Shown here one piece after another: positions 41,413-49,253 of a DNA stretch of 64,000 nucleotides. The stretch lies in NCBI GenBank assembly GCA_028285625.1, contig JANQOX010000005.1:496001-560000 (forward strand). The letters are read 5' to 3'. Positions within the stretch are counted from its first letter, which is position 1, and each line of letters begins with the position of its first letter. The stretch comes from Myxococcota bacterium. GTDB taxonomy: Bacteria > Myxococcota_A > UBA9160 > UBA6930. The translations under genes and the position numbers were made by a program. Below the pieces are notes generated by a model. It was given only the letters and a program-made list of their open reading frames with translations. It did not search any database and was not told the origin of the DNA.

Positions 41413-43341
41413 CTAGGGCGTGCCCAGGTAGCGGTAGACGCGGCGGATGCCGCGCGGCGAGCTGCCCACGAGCTCGGCCACGCGTTCGAAGTGGTCGGGG
41501 TCGTCGAGCAGGGCCACCACGTCCGGCGCGCGTCGCTCGGCCAGGCGGGGCCTTCCGTAGTTCACGAAGAGATCCAGCCGCTCGGCATCGGCGCGCCGCA
41601 TCCACTCTCGGAGCTCGTCGCCCGAGGAGATCATGCGTACGAGCGGGTCGTAGTACTTCGGGGGGGTCTGGAACGAGAGCGTCACGATGCGCGCGTTGGC
41701 GGGCGCGAACGGGTCCCGGTTCGCGCGCGTGAGCTCGACCGACTCGCGCACGGGCTGGAGCGGCTGGCTGCGCAGCGCCTGGCGCTGGGGCTGCCCGAAG
41801 GCGACGAACGACGCGAGGTAGGGCAGGGTGAGCACCAGGCCGAACGCCGCGGCGAGCGCGGGCCGCCCCTTCGGCGGGCGAAGGCCCATGGCCAGGAAGA
41901 CCACGAAGCCCGGCAGCATGAACATGAAGTACCACATGTACACGTAGCTCCCGCGCGTGCCGTATGCGGTGAGCGTGATCACCGCCGGAAGCAGCAGCAC
42001 GAGCGCGAGGACCCGGCCGGCGGCGCCGCACCGTGCGGTGCGGACGATCCCCAGCGCGGCGAACAGGGCCGTGGCCGCTGCGGCGAGCGGAGCGAGGCGA
42101 GGCCACTCGGCGAACACGTCCACGACCTCGACGAAGCGTGGACCGGATTCGGCCAGGGCGTACGGCATCCCGATCCAGAGATGCGAGGCCAGGTCGCGCA
42201 TGGCGCGCGGCAGGTCGAGCCCCGCCGCAGCGTGGTCGGTGATGAAGACCATGAGCTGGGGCGCGTTCGGCCCCATGATCTGCAGCCAGAGCATGGCGCC
42301 GAGGACGTTCGCCACCACGAAGCGCGGCGCCTGCTGCGCGAAGGCCGGCGTGCCTCGGGTATGCCACCAGAGGCTCGCAGCGAGCACGACATTGGCGACC
42401 ACCAGGACGAACAGCGCCGCCGAGAAGGTCCAGAGCACCGCGAACTGGGCGAATCCGAAGGCCAGCCAGCGCCCCCAGCTGCCGCGATGGAGCACGCGAA
42501 GCAGCAGCAGGGTCATGAGGACGACGAGCACCACCAGCAGTGCGTAGCCGCGCGCCTCGCTGGTGTACCGGAGCATCCATGGGTGGAGCGCCAGGACCCA
42601 GGCGGCCAGCAGTCCGGCGACGGGTTCACCCAGCCGGGCCAGCAGCAGCGCGAGCAGGACGATGGCCGAAAGTCCCGCCACCAGGGAGGGGAACCGCACC
42701 GCGGGCTCGCTGGCAAAGCGCGTGTCCGGTCGCGCGACGAGACGCCAGGCGTCGGACGACAGCCGCGACAGCAGGCTCTGCGGTACGTGGTTTGCGGCGC
42801 GATAGAAGTACCAGAGCGTGTCGCGAAGCCGCGCCCGCTCGAATTCGAGCTCGCCGCCCGGTCGCTGCCGGTAGGTACCGTCGATGGCGTGCTCGAGGGC
42901 GAACAGCTCGTCGTCCCAGAAGCTGTGGGTCATGCGCGGGCCCGCGAGCACGCCACCCGCCAGCACCGCCGCCAGGGTGCCGGCGACGAGCCATCTGGGC
43001 ATTCGGGGCAGCGCGGGGGCGAAGGCCCGGATCTCTGTGGCCGGGCCCCGGGTGAGCCAACGGCTGCGCGTGGCGAGCAGCACCCCGCACGCGATGACGT
43101 TCACCAGTGCCGCCCACCATCCGTAGGTGCGCGCGTAGTCCCGCGGGCGGACGTTCTTGCCCTCGGCCAGGCGCTCGGCGATGCCGCCGGTGAACGGGTC
43201 GTCGCCGAGGACCAGGCGCAACACCAGCAGCAGCAGCGCGACAGCGAATGCCGCACAGACGCGGAAGTCCATGGGGTCGGACGCGCGCCAGGCGGCCACG
43301 CGGGCGCGGAGGGCCGCGAATCGACTGCTCTCGGTCGGCAT
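41413..43341 (-). CDS. GT39/ArnT-like membrane glycosyltransferase
   Basis: 642 residues with about ten to twelve helices and a GT-C layout: after two N-terminal helices the first loop carries the catalytic acidic motif SFWDDELFALEHA (Asp-Asp-Glu), as in protein O-mannosyltransferases and ArnT. These enzymes transfer a sugar from a polyprenyl-phosphate donor to a lipid, glycan or protein in the periplasm. It is a clear paralogue of the divergently encoded 43436 gene: FAALRARVAAWRASDP against FAALRARLAAARARDP, and similar order throughout. Start ATG 43341. Confidence 0.85.
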   Translation of the reverse strand: MPTESSRFAALRARVAAWRASDPMDFRVCAAFAVALLLLVLRLVLGDDPFTGGIAERLAEGKNVRPRDYARTYGWWAALVNVIACGVLLATRSRWLTRGPATEIRAFAPALPRMPRWLVAGTLAAVLAGGVLAGPRMTHSFWDDELFALEHAIDGTYRQRPGGELEFERARLRDTLWYFYRAANHVPQSLLSRLSSDAWRLVARPDTRFASEPAVRFPSLVAGLSAIVLLALLLARLGEPVAGLLAAWVLALHPWMLRYTSEARGYALLVVLVVLMTLLLLRVLHRGSWGRWLAFGFAQFAVLWTFSAALFVLVVANVVLAASLWWHTRGTPAFAQQAPRFVVANVLGAMLWLQIMGPNAPQLMVFITDHAAAGLDLPRAMRDLASHLWIGMPYALAESGPRFVEVVDVFAEWPRLAPLAAAATALFAALGIVRTARCGAAGRVLALVLLLPAVITLTAYGTRGSYVYMWYFMFMLPGFVVFLAMGLRPPKGRPALAAAFGLVLTLPYLASFVAFGQPQRQALRSQPLQPVRESVELTRANRDPFAPANARIVTLSFQTPPKYYDPLVRMISSGDELREWMRRADAERLDLFVNYGRPRLAERRAPDVVALLDDPDHFERVAELVGSSPRGIRRVYRYLGTP

Positions 43342-43401
43342 CGGCCGGGGCGTCAGTACCCGAGAACCGGGGCCTCTGCAATAATGCGCGCCGAGGCGAG
43401 C

Positions 43402-43420
43402 CGGTCGCCGGCGGCGACCG
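43402..43420. promoter_or_regulatory. dyad CGGTCGCC-GGC-GGCGACCG
   Basis: Perfect 8-3-8 inverted repeat in the 94-nt region between the divergent glycosyltransferase genes, 15 nt before the right-hand ATG and just ahead of GGGAGG. It could be a shared operator or a 5'-UTR hairpin modulating translation. Confidence 0.35.
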
Positions 43421-43435
43421 AGCGGGAGGGGGGCA

Positions 43436-45385
43436 ATGGCGGGTCCGGGCGGCTTCGCCGCGTTGCGCGCTCGGCTCGCCGCGGCACGTGCTCGCGACCC
43501 CGGGCTCTACCGCGTGCGCTGGGGGCTGGGCATCGCCCTGGCGATCACGGCCTTCGTCGTCCTCACGGGCAACCCCATGGAGGGCGTGCCCGAGCGCGTG
43601 GCCGAGGGCAAGACGCTTCGGGGCATCGACTACTGGCGGACCTACGGCTGGGCGGTCGCGCTCGGCAACAGTGTCCTGCTGGCGGTGCTGCTCGCGACAT
43701 CGCGTCGGTGGTTCGTCCGGGACGAGCATGTTCAGGTGCCCGCTCTACAGGCCCCGCGCACGGGGCGCGTGTTCGCGGTGGTGCTGCTCGCGGCCGTCGT
43801 GGCCGGTGGCTTCCTCTCGGTCCAGCGGCTCGGCCAGAGCTTCTGGGACGACGAGGAGTACAACATGAACCGCTCGATCGACGGCGAGTACGTCGTTGGG
43901 CGGGATGGCGCGCTCGACTTCCGCGAGGCCAAGTGGCGCGACGCCTTCTGGTACTACTACATCCCCAACAACCACGTGCCGCACACGCTCCTGGCGCGTA
44001 TCTCGCTGGGCGCGTGGCGCCTGGTCGCGCAGCCCGAGTCGCGAGTGGCCAGCGAACCGGCGGTGCGCACGCCGGCGTTCATCGCAGGCCTGCTGTCGAT
44101 CGCGAGTGTGGGGCTGTTGCTGCGCCAGCTCGGCTTCCCGGCCGCGGGGCTGCTGGCCGCTTGGCTGCTGGCAATGCACCCCTGGCATTTCCGGTACGCC
44201 AGCGAGGCGCGGGGCTACTCGCTGATGCTGTTCCTGCTCACCGCGTCACTCACGCTGCTGCTCCGTGCCCTCGAGCAGGGCAGCTGGCGGCGCTGGGCGG
44301 CCTTCGGTGCGGCGCAGTTCCTGCTGCTCTGGACCTACGTCGGGTTGGGTCTCCACCTGGTGGTGGTGAACCTCGTGGCCCTGGGTTCGATCGTGTGGCT
44401 CCACCGAGGCACCCCGCATCTGGCGCCTCAGATCGTTCGCTGGACCGCGGCCAACCTGTTCGGGGCCATGCTCTGGCTCCAGTTGATGGTGCCCAACCTC
44501 GGCCAGGTGCCGGCCTACATGGCACGGGGCGGCCGCGACCTGGGCGAGCGTTGGCTCACCTCGGCCATGAGCCACCTCTACGCCGGCATGCCGTGGAGTC
44601 ACGGGCCCTTCGGCCGGTCGCCGGTCTACCCGGAGCTGGTGGATGCAGCGGCCGCATCGCCGACCCTGGTCTGGGGCCTGCTGGCCGTGATGCTCGGCCT
44701 GCTGGCCATCGGAGCCGTGCGCCTGCTCGCGCGCGGCGGTGTCCACGCGGGCTTCGTGGCGATCTTCCTGCTCCCCGGGCCCCTCACCTACGTGCTGGGC
44801 GTCGTGCAGGAGGCGAACCTCTACGTCTGGTACCTGGTGTTCATGCTGCCCTCGCTCGCGGCGCTGGTGGCGCTCGGACTGGCGACCCTGGTCTCTCCGC
44901 GGTGGGCAGGCGGTGCCATCACGGCCGGCGCCGGCGTCGCGCTGGTCGTCGCGCACCTCGGGGTCACGTCGACCGCGCGCACGGCGCTGCTCGAGCGCTC
45001 GTTCAAGCCGGCGCGCGAGTCGGTGCGGCTCACACGGGCGAACCCCGACCCCGAGGCGCCCGAGAATCGCCAGGTGGTGACGGGCCACTACCGCGATTTC
45101 ACCCAGCTCTACTACGACCCGGCGATGCTCGGGGTCGAGAGTCCCGAGGCGCTCCTCGAGCTGATGCGGCAGGCCGACGCAGACGGCCGCGCGCTCTACA
45201 TGAACTTCGGGCGGCGGCGCCGGTTGGGAAAGCGCCAGCCGGAGCTGCTCGAGTTGATCGAGAACTCCGGCCGGTTCGAGAAGATCGCAGAGCTTCCGGG
45301 CTTCGAACCTCCCTGGACGCGGCACGTCTGGCGCTATCTCGGTTCGCCTCAGGCGCGGATTCCGAAGCGATTGCCCGACTCGTAG
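43436..45385 (+). CDS. GT39/ArnT-like membrane glycosyltransferase, paralogue
   Basis: 649 residues, GT-C fold, ATG 43436 after GGGAGGGG. The first periplasmic loop shows SFWDDEEYNMNRSIDGEY (acidic catalytic motif), then NNHVPHTLLARISLGAWRLV and WLLAMHPWHFRYASEARGYS, the same blocks as in its divergent partner. The soluble C-terminal part (about 530-649) contains RREL-like strands without known motifs. The pair may add different sugars or act on different acceptors. Its 3' end overlaps the convergent ABC permease gene by 37 nt. Confidence 0.85.
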   Translation: MAGPGGFAALRARLAAARARDPGLYRVRWGLGIALAITAFVVLTGNPMEGVPERVAEGKTLRGIDYWRTYGWAVALGNSVLLAVLLATSRRWFVRDEHVQVPALQAPRTGRVFAVVLLAAVVAGGFLSVQRLGQSFWDDEEYNMNRSIDGEYVVGRDGALDFREAKWRDAFWYYYIPNNHVPHTLLARISLGAWRLVAQPESRVASEPAVRTPAFIAGLLSIASVGLLLRQLGFPAAGLLAAWLLAMHPWHFRYASEARGYSLMLFLLTASLTLLLRALEQGSWRRWAAFGAAQFLLLWTYVGLGLHLVVVNLVALGSIVWLHRGTPHLAPQIVRWTAANLFGAMLWLQLMVPNLGQVPAYMARGGRDLGERWLTSAMSHLYAGMPWSHGPFGRSPVYPELVDAAAASPTLVWGLLAVMLGLLAIGAVRLLARGGVHAGFVAIFLLPGPLTYVLGVVQEANLYVWYLVFMLPSLAALVALGLATLVSPRWAGGAITAGAGVALVVAHLGVTSTARTALLERSFKPARESVRLTRANPDPEAPENRQVVTGHYRDFTQLYYDPAMLGVESPEALLELMRQADADGRALYMNFGRRRRLGKRQPELLELIENSGRFEKIAELPGFEPPWTRHVWRYLGSPQARIPKRLPDS

Positions 45386-46149
45386 CGTCGCAGGCCCGCG
45401 CGGAACACCACGGTGGCGAGGAGCGCATAGGCGAGCAGGCCCGCCGCCGCCGCCAGCAGGCTCAGCCACGAGAAGTCGCGCACCAGGCTCGACGGCAGGA
45501 AGCCGATGAAGCCCGCCGGAACCAGGGTGAACAGCACCACGCGCAGGGCGCCCGCGAAGATCGTGGGCGGGTACAGACTGAACGTGATCAGGAACTCCCA
45601 GATCGTGCGGGCCAGCGTCTCGATGCGCCCCAACCAGAAGGCCATGCTCTGGATCACGATTCCCGTTGCGAGGAACACCGACGCACTGAGTGCGATGGCG
45701 AGCGCGACGAGCGGCAGTTCGAACGGGCCGACGACCCCGCTCACCCCGATCAGCAGCGTCCCGCTCGCGACGTCGCCCCAGCCCGACGCGAAACCCTTGG
45801 AGCCGACGGCGTGGATCAGCGCGTTCTTCGGCTGGGTGAGGTACGGGTCGAGGTCGCCGTCCACGATCCGGCGGGCGAGTTCGCGAACGCCCCCCGTGAG
45901 CGCGACCGCCAGCCCATAGCCCGAGCCAACGACGCCGTAGAGCACGCACATGTCCTCGAAGCGCCAGCCGCGGACCTCCTCGAAGCGGTCGAAGAAGATC
46001 CACCACATGGCGAAGTAGAGCAGGTTGTTGAGCATCATCCCGACGAGCGCGAGCCAGAAAGCGCCTCGCAACGCCAGGGTGGCACGAAGGTTCACGGCGG
46101 CGAGTGCGCGCACGAAGGCGAGATCGCAGCGCAGACGTTGGACCGTCAT
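45349..46149 (-). CDS. ABC-2 type exporter permease (ABC2_membrane_6-like)
   Basis: 266 residues, six hydrophobic helices, resembling the permease pair of viologen-exporter-type ABC systems: LRATLALRGAFWLALVGMML near the N-terminus, the VDGDLDPYLTQPKNALIHAV cytoplasmic loop and TIWEFLITFSLYPPTIFAGA. It is the third gene of a cassette with the permease at 46151 and ATPase at 46966, separated by a single base from the former. Exports an unknown, probably toxic or lipid-like compound. Overlaps the glycosyltransferase on the opposite strand. Confidence 0.86.
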   Translation of the reverse strand: MTVQRLRCDLAFVRALAAVNLRATLALRGAFWLALVGMMLNNLLYFAMWWIFFDRFEEVRGWRFEDMCVLYGVVGSGYGLAVALTGGVRELARRIVDGDLDPYLTQPKNALIHAVGSKGFASGWGDVASGTLLIGVSGVVGPFELPLVALAIALSASVFLATGIVIQSMAFWLGRIETLARTIWEFLITFSLYPPTIFAGALRVVLFTLVPAGFIGFLPSSLVRDFSWLSLLAAAAGLLAYALLATVVFRAGLRRYESGNRFGIRA

Positions 46150-46150
46150 T

Positions 46151-46969
46151 TCAGCCTCCGTTCACGTCGAGGCGGCGCAGGCCCGCGCGGCTCGTCGCAG
46201 CGACGGCGAGGGTGATGACCGCACCCCACGCGAGCAGCGCACCCGCCGTAGCGAGCGCACGATCCGGGGCGAATCCGAAGGCCATGTGGCCCGGGCCGTG
46301 GACCATGGCGGCGAAGGGGAGCTTGCCGGCGATGCTCGCGAGCCAGGCGGGGTAGAACTCGAGGGGGATCATCAGCCCGCCCAGCAGGAAGTTCGCCTTC
46401 TGCCAGATCCAGTAGGCCGGAGACGCATCCTGGAGCCAGAGTGCGGTGAGGCCGACGCCCGCGATGCAGACCACCGCGAGGGACGCCGCCAGGATGCCGA
46501 GGGGCAGCACGAGGACCAGACCCCGTGGGTCGGGCGGCAGCCCGCCGCTCAGCAGCGACGCCCACACGAAGCCCGACACGGCCAGGGCGGAGCCGCGTAC
46601 GGCCATGGTGCCGAACCCCTCGGCGATGCGGCTGCCCAGGTACGACACGGGCCGCGGCAGCCGGTACGCCACGTCCCCACTGCGAAAGTCCTCTTCGATC
46701 TCCAGGTGGATCAGCGGCGGCGAGAGCACCACCCACTCGGTGATGGCGAGATACCAGAGCAGCTCGCGCATCGAGTGCGACCCCAACGAGCCGTCGGCAA
46801 TCACCACCGTCCAGAGCCGGGAGAAGATCAGCAGGATCAGGCCTTGGAAGAGCACGCGGCCCACCATCGCCGCGCGATCCTCGACAGCCTGTCGCGCGGC
46901 GATGTGTGCAATCGCGAGGTACTTGCCCCCGGGCAGGCCGGGCCGGTGCTCGGTCGCGGTGGCGGTCAT
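46151..46969 (-). CDS. ABC-2 type exporter permease
   Basis: 272 residues from ATG 46969, which overlaps the ATPase stop by 4 nt (ATGA). Six hydrophobic helices; DFRSGDVAYRLPRPVSYLGS corresponds to the cytoplasmic loop of its partner permease, showing that the two are distant homologues forming a heterodimer. The long frame running upstream across the ATPase is not real. Part of the same three-gene exporter cassette. Confidence 0.86.
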   Translation of the reverse strand: MTATATEHRPGLPGGKYLAIAHIAARQAVEDRAAMVGRVLFQGLILLIFSRLWTVVIADGSLGSHSMRELLWYLAITEWVVLSPPLIHLEIEEDFRSGDVAYRLPRPVSYLGSRIAEGFGTMAVRGSALAVSGFVWASLLSGGLPPDPRGLVLVLPLGILAASLAVVCIAGVGLTALWLQDASPAYWIWQKANFLLGGLMIPLEFYPAWLASIAGKLPFAAMVHGPGHMAFGFAPDRALATAGALLAWGAVITLAVAATSRAGLRRLDVNGG

Positions 46970-47958
46970 GGCTGCGCCTCGGCATGGGAGTAGATGGCGC
47001 GAACGATCTCTTCCATCGGCGGATCTTCGACCGAGAGGTCGAGGGGATGCACGCGCGCAAGCACGGCGGCCACGAGGTCGGCCACCGACGTGCGCGCGAC
47101 GTCCACGTCCAGCTCGGTGCTGTGGGGTGCTCGGGCCACCACGCGCACGCCGGGGAGCTCGAGGTCGAGGCGCTCTTCCTCGCTCTTCACGGTGACGCGC
47201 TTGCGGCCGATGTAGCCGCGGCGCAGCGCCTCCACCGACTGATCGAGGAGCAGCTGCCCGCGATGGATCACGATCACGCGATCGCAGACGTGCTCCATGT
47301 CGCCCGTGTCGTGGGACGTGAACAACAGCGTTCGGCCCGTGGTGCGGCTCTCGTCCCGGATCAGGTCGCGGATCACCGCCTTGGCCGTCACGTCGAGCCC
47401 GATGGTGGGCTCGTCCAGGAACAGGATCTCGGGCTCGTGCAGCAGGCTCGCCACCAGCTCGCAGCGCATGCGCTCCCCCAGGCTCAGCTGGCGCACGGGC
47501 CGGTCCAGGAGACTGCCCAGCCCGAAGGCCTCGACGTAGTGGGCGCGCCGGCGGCGATGGACCGCCGCATCCTGGTCGTAGATCCGAGCCAGCAGGTCGA
47601 AGGTGTCGCCGGCTGGCAGGTGGTACCAGAGCTGCGTCCGCTGGCCGAATACGGTGCCGATGCGGAAGCCGAGCTGGCGCCGCTGTCGCCACGGCACGAG
47701 GCCCAGCACGCGCACGTCGCCCGCCGTGGGGTGCAGGATGCCGCTCAGCACCTTGATCGTGGTGGACTTGCCCGCGCCGTTGGGGCCGACGAAGGCCACG
47801 CGTTCGCCCGGGTCGATGCGGAAGGTGAGACCGCGGATGGCGTCGACTTCGCGGGTCTCGGTGGCGAACAGGTCGCGCAGCGCACCCCCGCGGCCCTGCC
47901 GTCGGGTGCGCACCCGAAACGTCTTGCCCAGTTCTTCGACCTCGATGGCCGCTTGCAT
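46966..47958 (-). CDS. ABC exporter ATP-binding subunit
   Basis: 330 residues from ATG 47958 with GGGAG upstream on the minus strand. Complete nucleotide-binding domain: Walker A GPNGAGKST, signature LSLGERMRCELVASL, Walker B ILFLDEPTIGLD, H-loop TSHDTGDMEHV. A C-terminal extension of about 80 residues (KRVTVKSEEERLDLELPGVR) is typical of NatA/YbhF-like ATPases. It drives the two following permeases. The upstream leader contains a strong hairpin and a small ORF that may regulate expression. Confidence 0.94.
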   Translation of the reverse strand: MQAAIEVEELGKTFRVRTRRQGRGGALRDLFATETREVDAIRGLTFRIDPGERVAFVGPNGAGKSTTIKVLSGILHPTAGDVRVLGLVPWRQRRQLGFRIGTVFGQRTQLWYHLPAGDTFDLLARIYDQDAAVHRRRRAHYVEAFGLGSLLDRPVRQLSLGERMRCELVASLLHEPEILFLDEPTIGLDVTAKAVIRDLIRDESRTTGRTLLFTSHDTGDMEHVCDRVIVIHRGQLLLDQSVEALRRGYIGRKRVTVKSEEERLDLELPGVRVVARAPHSTELDVDVARTSVADLVAAVLARVHPLDLSVEDPPMEEIVRAIYSHAEAQP

Positions 47959-47977
47959 GTCGTCTCTCCCTGAAACG

Positions 47978-48014
47978 CGAAACGCCCCTCCGGCGGTGCC
48001 GGAAGGGCGTTTCG
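47978..48014 (-). terminator. attenuator-like hairpin in the leader of the ABC exporter
   Basis: On the minus strand a 10-bp stem (CGAAACGCCC with GGGCGTTTCG) encloses a second stem TCCGGC-ACC-GCCGGA with one intervening mismatch; the 3' arm is followed by GCGTTTC, a weak T-rich tail. The hairpin ends 20 nt before the ATPase start codon. The inner segment CCGGCACCGCCGG is repeated exactly inside the small ORF upstream, so alternative pairing is possible. Confidence 0.6.
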
Positions 48015-48043
48015 AAGTCATCTTCGGGTCTCGCGTCTTCCGG

Positions 48044-48154
48044 CTACAGGGCTCCCGCGTTCATCTGGAGAATCCAGAGGTTCGGGGTGCACACGACGAC
48101 GACGCCGGCGGTGCCGGTGTCGAGGGTCGCAGAGCTGGGCGGACGGAGGTGCAT
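48044..48154 (-). CDS. 36-codon small ORF upstream of ABC exporter (leader peptide or peptide precursor)
   Basis: ATG 48154 to TAG 48044. The peptide starts MHLRPPSSATLDTG, continues with VVVVCTPNLWILQMN and ends AGAL. Codon-position G+C is strongly coding-like: 32 of 36 third positions but only 19 of 36 second positions are G or C. Upstream lies a TTGACA box and AGGA. The ORF ends 30 nt before the hairpin that precedes the ATPase gene. Two readings: a regulatory leader peptide where ribosome stalling opens the attenuator, or a small secreted/hydrophobic peptide exported by the ABC system. No modification enzyme is adjacent, which weakens the second. I do not recognise a family. Confidence 0.5.
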   Translation of the reverse strand: MHLRPPSSATLDTGTAGVVVVCTPNLWILQMNAGAL

Positions 48155-48163
48155 CGCGCGACC

Positions 48164-48192
48164 ATCCTGGGCCGGCGGACGCGCAATGTCAA
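48164..48192 (-). promoter_or_regulatory. candidate promoter of the small ORF
   Basis: TTGACA (minus strand, 48192-48187) with a 17-bp spacer to CAGGAT (48169-48164). A perfect -35 hexamer is uncommon at this G+C content; the -10 is poor. The 10-bp sequence CCAGGATGGT occurs twice here (48201-48192 and 48170-48161). The start site would be only 2-4 nt before ATG 48154, that is nearly leaderless. Confidence 0.4.
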
Positions 48193-48235
48193 CCATCCTG
48201 GCGCCGGCCTGGGTTCGGAGGCCGCGCCTCGTGGC

Positions 48236-49138
48236 TCAGCCGAAGGTGCCCCATTGGGTTCCCAGCGCGGTTGCCGGGTCGTAGAGGCCGGTGGGGTGGT
48301 CCGCGTTCAGGAGATCGCCATCGGTGAAGTGCTCGTGGACGTGGCCCCACGGGTCCTTCCAGTAGTCGAACACCTGGCTCCCGAGCACGTGCCGACCGAC
48401 GCCGGCGTGGTGGTCGTAGCCGGCCTGTTTCAGGTGGTCGTGGCCTGCCATCACGGCGTCGTAGTCCTCCACCTCGAACGCCACGTGGTCGAAGCCCGGC
48501 TCGCCCAGGCCCACGCACAGGAAGGTATGGTGGTCCGTGAAGTCCTTTCCCAGGTCGCAGCGCAGGAACGCCGTCACCACGTTGGTCTGCTCGCCCAGGT
48601 AGACCTCGTCGGACCGCAGGAATCCGAAGTGGCGCTGGTACCAGTCGCTGCTGGTCGCGAAGTCGGAGACCCGCACCACGGCGTGCCCGATGCGCTTGAC
48701 CTGAGCGGGGCCCGGGGGCACGCGCTGCAGGGTGGCCCGACGCTGGCGGTCGCTTCCGCGGTTGAGGGGCTCGGCGCCCTTTACGGGGAGCGCACGGGCC
48801 GGCTCGCGCCCATGGACCACCTCGATCGAGAACCCGTCCGGGTCGCGAAGGCGGACGCGCTGGCCTCCGCCCGGGCCGTCGAGAGGCTCGATGTCCGAGG
48901 CGCCCTCGAAGCGGGCCGCGGCCTTCAGGTCGTCGGCGCTGTCCGCCTCGAAGGCGACGCCGCGAAACCCGGCCTCGCCGCGCTCGGTGACGTGCACGTA
49001 GGGCGAGGGGTCGGTTCCCCGGGCGTACAGGGCCTCACCGGCTTCGACCACGAGACCGAAGTCGGTGGCGAAGCGCTTCATGGCGTCCAGGTCCGGGGCG
49101 GCGAAACGTACGAACGCGATGTCGCGAACCTTGATCAT
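48236..49138 (-). CDS. type I extradiol dioxygenase-like protein (two VOC modules)
   Basis: 300 residues: an N-terminal VOC module (VRDIAFVRFAAPDLDAMKRF, RVRLRDPDGFSIEVVHG) and a catalytic C-terminal module with KRIGHAVVRVSDFATSSDWY (His ligand), EPGFDHVAFEVEDYDAVM (His ligand) and WGHVHEHFTDGDLL (Glu ligand). This is the layout of 2,3-dihydroxybiphenyl or steroid ring (HsaC-like) dioxygenases that cleave catechols beside the diol with Fe(II). The upstream region shares an operator-like element with the FAH hydrolase gene, a fitting downstream enzyme. Confidence 0.88.
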   Translation of the reverse strand: MIKVRDIAFVRFAAPDLDAMKRFATDFGLVVEAGEALYARGTDPSPYVHVTERGEAGFRGVAFEADSADDLKAAARFEGASDIEPLDGPGGGQRVRLRDPDGFSIEVVHGREPARALPVKGAEPLNRGSDRQRRATLQRVPPGPAQVKRIGHAVVRVSDFATSSDWYQRHFGFLRSDEVYLGEQTNVVTAFLRCDLGKDFTDHHTFLCVGLGEPGFDHVAFEVEDYDAVMAGHDHLKQAGYDHHAGVGRHVLGSQVFDYWKDPWGHVHEHFTDGDLLNADHPTGLYDPATALGTQWGTFG

Positions 49139-49162
49139 GGCGGCGTCCTCCGTGGGGCATGC

Positions 49163-49193
49163 GATCGAGCAGCTAGATTATACGGTTGTATAA
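49163..49193 (-). promoter_or_regulatory. operator/promoter element upstream of the dioxygenase gene
   Basis: GATCGA-G-CAG-CT is followed by AGATTATACG, matching the FAH promoter at 40537-40559. Within it, TTATAC-GGTT-GTATAA (49178-49193) is a perfect 6-4-6 dyad of the shape recognised by TetR-type repressors. Confidence 0.62.
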
Positions 49194-49253
49194 ATCAGCC
49201 GCAACCCCCCGGGCCGGGTCGCGCGCCCCGGACGCCCCACGACTCCTCGAGCG

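Noticed and set aside
41398..46215. A continuous 1605-codon plus-strand frame
   Set aside because: It runs antisense or out of frame through the glycosyltransferases, alkylation-repair and ABC genes, is Arg/Gly/His-rich without domains, and reflects stop-codon scarcity at high G+C.
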